A stretch of DNA of 64,000 nt from Castellaniella sp044508625. GTDB lineage: Bacteria > Pseudomonadota > Gammaproteobacteria > Burkholderiales > Burkholderiaceae_B. The number at the start of each line of letters is the position of its first letter. Within the stretch, counting starts at the first letter, position 1. Positions 29,334-36,721 of the stretch are shown piece by piece. The notes beneath the pieces were generated by a model. That model was given only the letters and a program-made list of their open reading frames with translations, did not search any database and had not been told where the DNA came from. Both the position numbers and the translations under genes were made by a program. Where the stretch lies: contig JBIQHJ010000002.1 in the NCBI GenBank assembly GCA_044508625.1, positions 167,044 to 231,043 of the forward strand, written 5' to 3'.

Positions 29334-30551
29334 ATGATCAACCAGTGGCGCGACGGCAACGAGTTCATCCTGCTCGAGAATGGCGAGCAGTATTTCCCGC
29401 GCGTCCTGCGGGCGATCGCCGAGGCGCGCCGCGAGATCCTGGTCGAGACCTTCATCCTGTTCGACGACGAGGTCGGGCGCGCGCTGCGCCGCGCCCTGAT
29501 GGACGCGGCCGGCCGCGGCATCCAGGTGGACGTGACGGTGGACGGGTACGGCTCCGACGGCCTGTCGCCGGAATTCATCTCGGGCCTGACCGAGAACGGC
29601 GCGCGCTTCCATATCTTCGATCCCCGTCCCCGCATGCTGGGGGTCCGCACCAATCTCTTTCGCCGCATGCACCGCAAGATCGTCTCGATAGACGGCAGGG
29701 TCGCCTTCCTCGGCGGCATCAATTTCTCGGCGGATCACCTGGTGGATTCCGGGCCGGAGGCCAAGCAGGACTACGCGCTGGAGATCCGCGGTCCGCTCGC
29801 CGCCGACGTCCGGCAGTTCGCCCGCGAGGCGCTGGTGGATCATGCGGGCGCGGGCCGGCGAGGGCGGCGCCCACCGCGTATCGGACGCGCGCCGGCGGGC
29901 GATGCGCACGGATGCCTGGTCGTCCGCGACAACGGCAGGCACCGCAACGACATCGAGCGGACCTACCGGATGGGGATCCGCCTCGCGCGGTCCGACGTCA
30001 TCATCGCGAACGCCTATTTCTTTCCCGGCTATCGCCTGCTGCGAGACATCGTCCGGGCGGCCCGCCGCGGCGTGCGGGTGAGGCTGATCCTGCAGGGCCG
30101 GCCGGACATGCCGATCGCCCGCTACGCGGCGAGCCTGCTGTACCGGTACCTGGCCGATGCCGGCGTGGGCATCTACGAGTACTGCGAGCGTCCGCTGCAC
30201 GGCAAGGTGGCCTGCGTGGACGAGGCGTGGTCGACCGTGGGGTCGAGCAATCTCGATCCCTTCAGCCTCGCCCTCAACCTGGAGGCCAATGTGTTCATCC
30301 AGGACCGCGACTTCACCGCCGGGCTGCGCGAGTCGCTGGAGGACCTCGTGGCGCGGGACTGCCGGCCGGCGCCCCTCCCCGCCCCCGGCGGCGGATTGCG
30401 CCACCTGTGGATGGCCGTGGTGGTGTTCCATTTCCTGCGGCGTTTCCCGGCCTGGTCGGGCAGCCTGCCCGCCCACAAGCCGCGGCTGGAATCCATCGTG
30501 GCCCCCGAGGCGGCGGACGCCGCCGCTGCGGCCGAGCGGCCGCCCGCATGA
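29334..30551 (+). CDS. clsB: Cardiolipin synthase B (phospholipase D family)
   Basis: Enzyme of 405 residues joining two phosphatidylglycerol-type lipids. It has two HxK motifs: HRKIVSIDGRVAFLGGIN (about residue 112) and HGKVACVDEAWSTVGSSNLD (about residue 288), both complete. The N-terminus INQWRDGNEFILLENGEQYF is typical of ClsB rather than ClsA (no N-terminal membrane pair). The start ATG 29334 has GGAGGGCG upstream. The stop overlaps the next gene (ATGA), a pairing also seen between clsB/ybhO and ybhN in enterobacteria. Confidence 0.92.
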   Translation: MINQWRDGNEFILLENGEQYFPRVLRAIAEARREILVETFILFDDEVGRALRRALMDAAGRGIQVDVTVDGYGSDGLSPEFISGLTENGARFHIFDPRPRMLGVRTNLFRRMHRKIVSIDGRVAFLGGINFSADHLVDSGPEAKQDYALEIRGPLAADVRQFAREALVDHAGAGRRGRRPPRIGRAPAGDAHGCLVVRDNGRHRNDIERTYRMGIRLARSDVIIANAYFFPGYRLLRDIVRAARRGVRVRLILQGRPDMPIARYAASLLYRYLADAGVGIYEYCERPLHGKVACVDEAWSTVGSSNLDPFSLALNLEANVFIQDRDFTAGLRESLEDLVARDCRPAPLPAPGGGLRHLWMAVVVFHFLRRFPAWSGSLPAHKPRLESIVAPEAADAAAAAERPPA

Positions 30552-31768
30552 ACGCCGCCGCCACCGCCTTGTGGCGGCGCATCGCCGGCGCGCTGCCGCT
30601 GGTCGCCCGCGCGCTGTTGCTCGCCGTGGGGGTGGTGGTTGTCGTCCTCCTGTTCGAGATGGGCAGCCGGATCGATTGGGACGAGGTGTTCCGGGCCATG
30701 CGCGGGATTTCCGGCCGCACCCTCGCCGCGGCCGGCGCCCTGGTCGTGACGAGCTATGCCGCCTACTCGGGCATCGACGGCCTGGCCCGGCAATTCGTGC
30801 CTCATTCGCTGCCCCTGGGAAAGACGCTGGCCATCGCCGCGGTGAGCTACGCCATCAACCTGAACCTGGGTGTGCTGCTGGGCGCCATCGGCGTGCGCCT
30901 GCGCCTCTACCGCAAGCTGGGCCTGCATCACATCATGATCTCGCGCGTGGTGCTGTTCGGCTCCGTCACCAACTGGCTGGGCTACTGCTGGCTGGCGGGC
31001 TTCCTGTTCCTGGGCGGCCCGGTGCGCCCCCTCGCCCGCTGGGGCATCGAACTGGCGGCCGTGCGGGCGATCGGCGCGGGCATGCTCGTGGCGGCCCTCG
31101 CCTACCTCCTGCTGTGCGTGGCCTCGCGCCGCGCGCGCTGGGGCCGCCGGGTCCGCCGCGTCGCCCTGCCGCCGCTGCGGATGGCGCTGGCCCAGAGCGT
31201 TCTGGCCATTGCCTCCTGGGGCTTCATGGGGTCGATCGTCTACGTCCTGCTGGAGCGCCAGGTCTCCTACCCCGAGGTCCTGGGCATCCTGCTGTTCTGC
31301 AGCATCGCCGCGATGATCGCGCGCATTCCCGGCGGCCTTGGCGTCACCGAGGCGATTTTCGTGGCGGCGCTGGCGGGCCGCCTGCCCGACCACCAGGTGC
31401 TGGCGGCGGTATTGATGTACCGGGTCCTGTACCAATGGGTCCCGCTGTGCATCGCCCTGCCGGCCTACGCGGCGATGGAGTTCCGTTCCAGCCGCGCGGC
31501 CCGGGCCGCGCGGGCCGCGGGCGCGGCGCACGGCGGGCCACTGGCTCTGCGCGAGGGCCACGCGGCGCCCGGCGTGCAGCCGGATGATCCCGCGCCGGGC
31601 CTGCCGGCAGCCGGGCACGGGCATGAGAATTGCTGCCTGCGGGCGGACGCTACACATGAGGACAGCCATGAACGATCGAACCAGCCAATCACAACGGAAC
31701 CATCTCTGTTCACTGGGCACCCCGCTGGACACGGCGGCCATCCGGGAGGCCGCCCGGAACCTGAATGA
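30548..31768 (+). CDS. YbhN/AglD-type integral membrane protein
   Basis: Polytopic protein of 406 residues of the UPF0104 / lysylphosphatidylglycerol-synthase transmembrane family, with about seven to eight hydrophobic segments from residue 10 to 320 and the family motif RIPGGLGVTEAIF. ATGA-coupled to clsB, matching the ybhO-ybhN pairing. The family core ends near residue 325; the last 80 residues are hydrophilic, His/Gly/Pro-rich and run 101 bp into the ferritin-like gene, so an original stop may have been lost. A sigma-54-type promoter for the next gene lies inside this tail. Confidence 0.85.
   Translation: MNAAATALWRRIAGALPLVARALLLAVGVVVVVLLFEMGSRIDWDEVFRAMRGISGRTLAAAGALVVTSYAAYSGIDGLARQFVPHSLPLGKTLAIAAVSYAINLNLGVLLGAIGVRLRLYRKLGLHHIMISRVVLFGSVTNWLGYCWLAGFLFLGGPVRPLARWGIELAAVRAIGAGMLVAALAYLLLCVASRRARWGRRVRRVALPPLRMALAQSVLAIASWGFMGSIVYVLLERQVSYPEVLGILLFCSIAAMIARIPGGLGVTEAIFVAALAGRLPDHQVLAAVLMYRVLYQWVPLCIALPAYAAMEFRSSRAARAARAAGAAHGGPLALREGHAAPGVQPDDPAPGLPAAGHGHENCCLRADATHEDSHERSNQPITTEPSLFTGHPAGHGGHPGGRPEPE
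31620..31633 (+). promoter_or_regulatory. Sigma-54 promoter for ferritin-like gene
   Basis: GGCATGAGAATTGC followed by T, 35 bp upstream of ATG 31668, inside the 3' end of the YbhN-type gene. Confidence 0.72.
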
Positions 31769-32228
31769 CGGCGCCGTCACCTCGGGCTACGCGGGCCGCC
31801 GCAAGGAGATCGTCGCCCTGCTCAACACCGCCCTGGCCACGGAACTGCTGTGCGTGCTGCGCTACAAGCGCCACTACCACACCGCCGCGGGGCTCATGAA
31901 CACGGCGATCAAGGCCGAGTTCCTGGAGCATGCGCATGAGGAGCAGGCCCACGCCGACGAGATCGCCGAACGGATCGTGCAGCTCAATGGGGAACCGGAC
32001 TTCGACCCCTCCACCCTGGCGCAGCGCAGCCACGCGGAATACGACGATTCCATGGACATCCGCGAGATGATCCGCGCCAATCTCGTCGCCGAGCGCGTGG
32101 CGATCGAATCCTACCGCCAGATGATCGAGAAGATCGGCGACGTCGATCCCACCACCACGCTCATGCTGACCCGCATCCTGGCCAAGGAAGAAGAACACGC
32201 CGACGAGATGCGCGACCTGCTGGAATGA
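31668..32228 (+). CDS. Ferritin-like diiron protein (bacterioferritin/Dps-like)
   Basis: Four-helix protein of 186 residues. Iron ligands are visible as Glu in ATELLCVLRYKRH, ExxH in HEEQAHADEIAE, Glu in ERVAIESYRQM and ExxH in KEEEHADEM, the full ferritin-like diiron set. The N-terminal 35 residues are a flexible extension. The start ATG 31668 follows GAGGA. Likely roles are iron storage or protection from peroxide. It has its own sigma-54-type promoter and overlaps the tail of the upstream membrane-protein gene by 101 bp. Confidence 0.88.
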   Translation: MNDRTSQSQRNHLCSLGTPLDTAAIREAARNLNDGAVTSGYAGRRKEIVALLNTALATELLCVLRYKRHYHTAAGLMNTAIKAEFLEHAHEEQAHADEIAERIVQLNGEPDFDPSTLAQRSHAEYDDSMDIREMIRANLVAERVAIESYRQMIEKIGDVDPTTTLMLTRILAKEEEHADEMRDLLE

Positions 32229-32281
32229 GTGGAGGCGGCCCGCGGGAGCCCTGGAATGAGTGGGGGCAGCCCGCGGGAGCC
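32220..32281 (+). repeat. 31-bp direct duplication across the ferritin-like stop codon
   Basis: Two adjacent 31-bp copies beginning CTGGAATGAGTGG (32220 and 32251) with two mismatches. The first copy contains the stop of the ferritin-like gene. The rest of the gap to 32389 holds another short repeat, GTCGGGCGCCTGG twice, and no gene. Confidence 0.85.
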
Positions 32282-32389
32282 ATGTGCGTGCTGGCCTGCG
32301 TGAGGGCTTGTCGGGCGCCTGGTCCGTCGGGCGCCTGGCTCCTAACCGGGTTGCGGGCCGCTTCGGCGGCGCGATGCGCCGACGCGCGA

Positions 32390-32830
32390 TCAGGGCTTGT
32401 GGTGGCGCTTCACCGGAGGCTGGGGCGTGGTCGAAACGGGATCGCTGGCGGGAAAGGTATCCTCCAGCGCATCGTCCAGCGCCTCCTCTCTTTCCTTGAC
32501 GGTCTTCGTCTTGCGCTGGTCGAGATCCGGCGAGGCGGAGGCGTTTCCGCGGGTGTCGCGTTCGGAATGCTCCGGGCGCCTGGATTCGGAGTGCTCTCGG
32601 CGCCCGGATTCGGAATGTTCCGGGCGCCCGGAACCGGCGTGCTCGGATCCAGCGTGTTCCGAACCGTGTTCCGGGCCGTGTTTCGGACCGGAATGAGGCA
32701 CGTTGGGTCGTCCCGAACTGGAATGGCCGGAACCGGGATGGCCGGAGCCCGCGTGTCCGGGTCCGGCGGGCGGACGGCCCCTGTCCGTGGAGTGGGGCGT
32801 GCCGCCATGGTCTGTACCGGGTTTTCGCAT
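32390..32830 (-). CDS. Low-complexity His/Ser/Glu-rich protein with LDDALEDTFPASDP tail
   Basis: Protein of 146 residues from ATG 32830 (CAGGAGAAAAGC upstream). Residues 1-95 are His, Gly, Ser, Glu and Arg repeats such as GSEHAGSEHAG and RPEHSESGRREHSES. The C-terminus EEALDDALEDTFPASDPVS is a motif I know from short uncharacterised proteobacterial proteins, which is the best evidence that this strand is coding. His-rich repeats could bind metal. No signal peptide or sigma-54 site was found. Confidence 0.65.
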   Translation of the reverse strand: MRKPGTDHGGTPHSTDRGRPPAGPGHAGSGHPGSGHSSSGRPNVPHSGPKHGPEHGSEHAGSEHAGSGRPEHSESGRREHSESRRPEHSERDTRGNASASPDLDQRKTKTVKEREEALDDALEDTFPASDPVSTTPQPPVKRHHKP

Positions 32831-32948
32831 GCTTTTCTCCTGTGTGGAAGGCCGCTGGCTTTCGCTTGGGAGGCGGGAGGCCGGCAGCCTGCGTGAGGGG
32901 CTGAAAAGTGGGCGGGCGTGTCGGAGGCCTGGCCCACTCTCCCCATCC

Positions 32949-33941
32949 TTACTTGCTCACCTCGACCGCCGGCAGGGCCTTGAGCTGGTCCTTGGTGTAG
33001 CCTTGCAGGATCAGCTTGTCGCCGCTCTTGGTGATCTTGTCGAACGGCACCGCGACGTCATGCTGGCCCATCCCCAGGAAGCCGCCGGCGCCGATCACGA
33101 AAGTCTTGGCCTTTCCGTCGCTATCCAGCACGACGTCTTCCACGTCGCCGACCTTCTCGTCATTCTCGTTGTAGACGGCTTCACCGATCATGCCCTCCTT
33201 GATGCTCTGCCCGCTGATCTTCTGGGCGGGGGAAGCTCCCGGACGCGCGGCGCCCGCGGCCCCCGCGCCGGTAGTGGCGCCGGCGGCGCCCATGCCTGCC
33301 GCCCCGGAGGTGCTGCCGGTCGCGCCCATGCCGGAGGAGCCCATGCCGCCGGAGGAAGCCCCCGTGCCGGAGGTGCCGGTGGAGCCCGACGTGGACGAGC
33401 CGCCGCTGGCGCCCGTGCCTGAGGAGGTCGAGCCGGAATCACCGCTGCCCGACGTCGTGTTCGAACCCGAAGCGCCCGTGCCCGACGAACTGGAGCCGGA
33501 AGCGCCGCCCGAGGTGGTCGAGCCGGAAGCGCCGGAGGACGCGCCGGTGCCGGACGTGCCGGAGCCCGAGGAATTCGTGCCGGAGGAGCCCGAACTGGAG
33601 CCGCTTGAACCAGAAGTGTTCGAGCCGGAGCCCTTCGAGCCGGTGGCGTTCGAGCCCGACGCGCTCGAAGCCGATGGGTTCGAACTGGAGGTGTCCGAGT
33701 TCGAGTCGTTCGAACCGGAGGTGGTGGAGCCCGACGCGCCGTTCTTGCTGGAAGCGGCGGAGCCGGACGACTTGTTGGGCTTCTTCGTGGTCGACGAGGT
33801 GCCGTCGCTCGTTCCGCTGTTCGCGCCGGAGGACGCGGCGGGCGCGGGCGTGGTGGTGGCGGGCGCCGAGGTCTGCGCGAACGCCACGGAAGCCATCATC
33901 GGGAGCACTGCGCATGCGCCCAGGGCGAGGATTTTTTTCAT
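32949..33941 (-). CDS. Exported PRC-barrel protein with long Ser/Gly/Thr linker
   Basis: Protein of 330 residues. A Sec signal peptide ends at AFAQT (about residue 22). Residues 35-235 are almost only Ser, Gly, Thr and Ala with repeats such as GTGASG and SSGSGTSG. A PRC-barrel domain follows (IGEAVYNENDEKVGDVEDVV ... GQHDVAVPFDKI). PRC-barrel proteins of this kind are periplasmic or envelope-bound in soil and aquatic proteobacteria, with unclear role. The start has GGAGATCC upstream. A sigma-54-type promoter is at 34031-34044. The very long linker is unusual. Confidence 0.85.
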   Translation of the reverse strand: MKKILALGACAVLPMMASVAFAQTSAPATTTPAPAASSGANSGTSDGTSSTTKKPNKSSGSAASSKNGASGSTTSGSNDSNSDTSSSNPSASSASGSNATGSKGSGSNTSGSSGSSSGSSGTNSSGSGTSGTGASSGASGSTTSGGASGSSSSGTGASGSNTTSGSGDSGSTSSGTGASGGSSTSGSTGTSGTGASSGGMGSSGMGATGSTSGAAGMGAAGATTGAGAAGAARPGASPAQKISGQSIKEGMIGEAVYNENDEKVGDVEDVVLDSDGKAKTFVIGAGGFLGMGQHDVAVPFDKITKSGDKLILQGYTKDQLKALPAVEVSK

Positions 33942-34030
33942 GTGGATCTCCTAAAGTAAAACCGAAGGTGTAGCGGATGCAAAACCGAAGGTGAAGCTCG
34001 GGTGCCGGTATCGGCCGCAAGAATGGGAAG

Positions 34031-34044
34031 GCAAGCCCCGTGCC
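34031..34044 (-). promoter_or_regulatory. Sigma-54 promoter for PRC-barrel gene
   Basis: Minus strand GGCACGGGGCTTGC, 90 bp before ATG 33941. The 314-bp gap 33942-34255 holds this site, an 18-bp repeat array, a hairpin and no gene. Confidence 0.75.
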
Positions 34045-34060
34045 CGCGCTCGAGCCGGTG

Positions 34061-34219
34061 TCCGTTTCCATGCCGGAGTCCGTCTCCATGCCGACATCCG
34101 CCTCCATGTCAGTAGCCGTTCCCATGGCGGCACCCTTCTCCAGGCCGATGCCCGGCCGACACCGGCTTCCATGCCGATACTCGCTTCCATGCCGGTACCG
34201 GCTTCCATGTGGATACCCG
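34061..34219. repeat. 18-bp degenerate tandem repeat, about eight copies
   Basis: Units resembling TCCGTCTCCATGCCGACA start at 34061, 34079, 34097, 34115, 34133, 34166, 34184 and 34202, with one 15-bp break. The array lies immediately upstream of the PRC-barrel promoter. Confidence 0.8.
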
Positions 34220-34245
34220 CCTATGCCTAGGCGTGGCGGGTACCC
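34211..34245 (-). terminator. Hairpin downstream of DUF4142 gene
   Basis: Arms GGATACCCGCC (34211-34221) and GGCGGGTACCC (34235-34245) pair at 10 of 11 positions, with palindromic CCTAGG in the loop. It lies just after the stop of the DUF4142 gene; no T run. Confidence 0.4.
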
Positions 34246-34255
34246 GTTCAGGCAT

Positions 34256-34861
34256 TTATGGTTTCTTTGCGCCCGCCTTCTCCTTGGACGCCACCTGCTG
34301 CTGGAGCGCCTTGCCCATTTCCAGGTGACGCTGGAGGCGGGGCAGCACGCTCGCCGCGAAGGCCTTGATCTCGGGGTCCCGGGAATCGTCGTGGGCGGCC
34401 TTGTCGAACAGCTTGACCGCCTCCTCGTGGGCGGATACCGCGATTTCGTCGGCGTAGGCCTTGTCGAAGCTTTCGTCGCGCACGTCCAGGGCCTTGAGCC
34501 GGGCTTTCTGCGCCAGCGAGGGCTCGGTCGGCGCTTCGACGCCCTTGCGGTTCGCCAGCGCGTTCAGTTCCTGGCCGATCTCGCCGTGCTCGTCGACCAT
34601 GCGCTGCGCGAATGTCTTGACGTCGAGAGTGGGCGATTTGCGCAAGGCCATCTGGCTGGCCTCGACCTCGAGGTGGCCGGCCTGCGCCGCCTCCTCGATA
34701 AAGTCGCGGTCCGCCGGACTCAATGCCGAGGAGGCGGGCGCTTCGCCCATCTGGGTGCCGGGCGCGGTGCCGGCCGCCTGCGCCCGGGCGGAAAGAGGCG
34801 CCGAGGCGACGAACACGGCGCCCAGGAACAGGATGATGACGGATCGAGTGAGCAGTGGCAT
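34256..34861 (-). CDS. Exported DUF4142 (ferritin-like fold) protein
   Basis: Protein of 201 residues: signal peptide to about residue 27 (SARAQ), then a DUF4142 helical domain, DRDFIEEAAQAGHLEVEASQMALRKS (about 50-75), MVDEHGEIGQELNALA and FDKAAHDDSRDPEIKAFA. The family is predicted to have a ferritin-like four-helix fold in the periplasm but lacks a confirmed function. The start ATG 34861 has GGAGGCACC upstream. It is 140 bp downstream of another exported small protein in the same direction. That gap carries GTTGCGGTG repeats but no clear promoter. Confidence 0.87.
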   Translation of the reverse strand: MPLLTRSVIILFLGAVFVASAPLSARAQAAGTAPGTQMGEAPASSALSPADRDFIEEAAQAGHLEVEASQMALRKSPTLDVKTFAQRMVDEHGEIGQELNALANRKGVEAPTEPSLAQKARLKALDVRDESFDKAYADEIAVSAHEEAVKLFDKAAHDDSRDPEIKAFAASVLPRLQRHLEMGKALQQQVASKEKAGAKKP

Positions 34862-35001
34862 GGTGCCTCCCTGTCGCGGCGAGGCCGCGGTTACGGTTGC
34901 GGATGAAATGGTTCCGTTGCGGTGAATGGCTCGTTGCGGTGTCGCGGTGGACGGTCCCGCCCGCGCGGCGGGACCGGTCTGCGGCGGGATCCGTGTTCCC
35001 G

Positions 35002-35427
35002 TCATCCACCTGGGCGCGTCTCGGCGCTGCCGCCCGAGCCGGCCGCCGCGCCGGAGCCGGGCCGGCCCTGGTGTTGCAGCGCGCCGGCCTCCGTGCCCGG
35101 CGTGGTGGAAGTGGGCAGCGTCGCCGGTGCGCCGGCCTTGGGCGGAGTGGTCGGCTTGCTGCGCATGCCGGGCGCCGCCGGCGCGCCGGGTGCCCCTGGC
35201 GCGGCATTGCGCGGCGGGGTTTCGCCTGTGTTGGGCGTGCCGGCCGGCGGCTGGGCGATCCGGGGCATGGGATGGGATGGCGGCAGTTCCGGAGGCGCGC
35301 AGCCGGGCGTCCCGGGCTGGCACGGCGCCGTGGGCGCGGCCTCGGATCCGGCCGCCGAGGCCGCCCAGGGCGTTGCGGACCAGGGCAACAGGGCGAGCGC
35401 CAAACATAGCAAGCGGGTTCTGAACAT
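35002..35427 (-). CDS. Exported Pro/Ala-rich small protein
   Basis: Protein of 141 residues from ATG 35427 (AGGAGGTCACC upstream). A signal peptide runs to about residue 28 (WAASAAG), followed by a short Cys pair (CQPGTPGC) and a Pro, Ala, Gly and Thr-rich region that is probably disordered. No family recognised. Its position beside other exported low-complexity proteins and the sigma-54-like site at 35490-35503 suggest a shared envelope-stress context. Confidence 0.7.
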   Translation of the reverse strand: MFRTRLLCLALALLPWSATPWAASAAGSEAAPTAPCQPGTPGCAPPELPPSHPMPRIAQPPAGTPNTGETPPRNAAPGAPGAPAAPGMRSKPTTPPKAGAPATLPTSTTPGTEAGALQHQGRPGSGAAAGSGGSAETRPGG

Positions 35428-35462
35428 GGTGACCTCCTGGTCGAGCTTCCGGCGGAATGCCG

Positions 35463-35476
35463 GGCAAAGAACTTGC
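35463..35476 (+). promoter_or_regulatory. Relaxed sigma-54-like site for EEP-family gene
   Basis: GGCAAAGAACTTGC followed by T: -24 GG and -12 TTGC are intact, but position five is A instead of C/T. It lies 67 bp upstream of ATG 35543. Confidence 0.45.
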
Positions 35477-35489
35477 TGGCGCGGATGCA

Positions 35490-35503
35490 GCAGGCGCCAT
35501 GCC
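35490..35503 (-). promoter_or_regulatory. Relaxed sigma-54-like site for exported Pro-rich gene
   Basis: Minus strand GGCATGGCGCCTGC, one base from the SYLF promoter (CTGC for TTGC). It lies 63 bp before ATG 35427 and faces the plus-strand site across 13 bp. Confidence 0.5.
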
Positions 35504-35542
35504 CGGGCTGGGCGGCGCCGGAATCCAAGGAGCGCCGAATCC

Positions 35543-36721
35543 ATGATCCGAGATCCCGACGCGTCCAGCCCGGGCGGCAAGGAGGCCGGCGTCACGGACT
35601 TCCTGGACGGCCAGCTCGCGGGCGCCTGGGGAGCCGGCGATCATTTCTACCGGCAGGATCCGTTTTTTTCCGGCACGCCGGAGCAGCCCAAGTACGTCCG
35701 GCGCCATGCCCCGCACCAGAACACGGCCACCGAGACCTTCACCTTTCGCAACCATGGGGGACAGCGCGCGCTGCCGATGCGGCGCTGGCAGTTCGCCTAC
35801 CCCGGCACGCACCTGGGCGGCGTGATGCGGGCCTTCGCCAGCCGCCCGACCGAGGCCGAGAGACGGTCCCTCGCCCACGCCTCCGTCCTGAGTGTGTGGG
35901 CACATCGCTTGCGGAAATTTGTAAGGAATTTCCAGGCCATCCAGGGAGGCGGCATGCATCGTGCGCTCGACGGCGGCGGCCCGGCCGTGAAACTGCTCAC
36001 GGTCAACACGCACAAGGGATTCACCAGCTTCAACCGGCGTTTCATGTTGAGCGATCTGCGCACGGCGCTGCTGCGGGCCGCGCCGGACATCGTGTTCCTG
36101 CAGGAGGTGGTGGGCGCCCACGCGGGCCATGCCGAGCGCCTGGCCGACTGGCCGGTGCTGTCGCAGTACGAGTACCTGGCCGACAGCGTGTGGTCGGACT
36201 ACGCCTATGGATGCAATGCCGTCTACCCGGAGGGCCACCATGGCAACGCGGTGCTGTCGCGCTACCCCATCGTCAGCTATGTCAACCACGACGTGAGCGT
36301 GGCGGGGCCGGAGCCTCGCGGGCTGCTGCATTGCGTGCTGCAGCCGCCCGACTTGCCGGTGCCCCTGCACGCGGTGTGCGTGCACATGGGCCTGCGCGAG
36401 AGCCACCGGCGCCACCAGTTGCAGCGGCTGTGCGAATTGATCGCCGACCACATCCCGCCGGGCGAGCCCCTGCTGGTCGCGGGCGACTTCAACGACTGGC
36501 GGCTGCGAGCGAACCACGTCCTGGAAAATTACGCCATGCAGGAGGTCTTTACGCGGCATTTCGGGCGGCCAGCGCGCAGCTACCCGGCGTTCTGGCCCTC
36601 CCTGCGGCTGGACCGCATCTACGTGCGCGGCGTGCGCGGCTCGCGGCCCGAGCCTCAGGCCTCCCGCATCTGGTCGCGGCTGTCCGACCACGTGCCGCTC
36701 GCCGCAGAAATCGCGCTTTGA
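35543..36721 (+). CDS. Endonuclease/exonuclease/phosphatase-family protein with extra N-terminal region
   Basis: Protein of 392 residues read from ATG 35543, which follows AAGGAG. Residues about 140-392 are an EEP domain: LLTVNTHKGF, the metal Glu in IVFLQEVVG, VAGDFNDWR and the catalytic SDHVPLAAEI. Members act on nucleic acids or on phospholipids and other phosphodiesters. Residues 1-137 (with FFSGTPEQPKYVRRHAPHQN and GGQRALPMRRWQFAYPGTHLG) match no domain I recognise, but their codons look coding. A second ATG at 35954, with AGGGAGG before it, would give the EEP domain alone. The last 67 bp overlap convergent pgi. Confidence 0.78.
   Translation: MIRDPDASSPGGKEAGVTDFLDGQLAGAWGAGDHFYRQDPFFSGTPEQPKYVRRHAPHQNTATETFTFRNHGGQRALPMRRWQFAYPGTHLGGVMRAFASRPTEAERRSLAHASVLSVWAHRLRKFVRNFQAIQGGGMHRALDGGGPAVKLLTVNTHKGFTSFNRRFMLSDLRTALLRAAPDIVFLQEVVGAHAGHAERLADWPVLSQYEYLADSVWSDYAYGCNAVYPEGHHGNAVLSRYPIVSYVNHDVSVAGPEPRGLLHCVLQPPDLPVPLHAVCVHMGLRESHRRHQLQRLCELIADHIPPGEPLLVAGDFNDWRLRANHVLENYAMQEVFTRHFGRPARSYPAFWPSLRLDRIYVRGVRGSRPEPQASRIWSRLSDHVPLAAEIAL

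Noticed and set aside
28670..30540. Extended plus frame upstream of the YbhN-type gene, overlapping DUF3182 and clsB
   Set aside because: It is the wrong frame for both enzymes, whose motifs are intact. The membrane protein starts at ATG 30548 with ATGA overlap.
33439..34208. Minus-strand frames over the 18-bp repeats encoding MEADVG/METDSG-like hexapeptides
   Set aside because: They run out of frame into the PRC-barrel gene, lack a ribosome-binding site and result from the repeat period being divisible by three.
34061..34219. Possible CRISPR array
   Set aside because: Units are 18 bp, degenerate and directly adjacent without unique spacers, and there are no cas genes.
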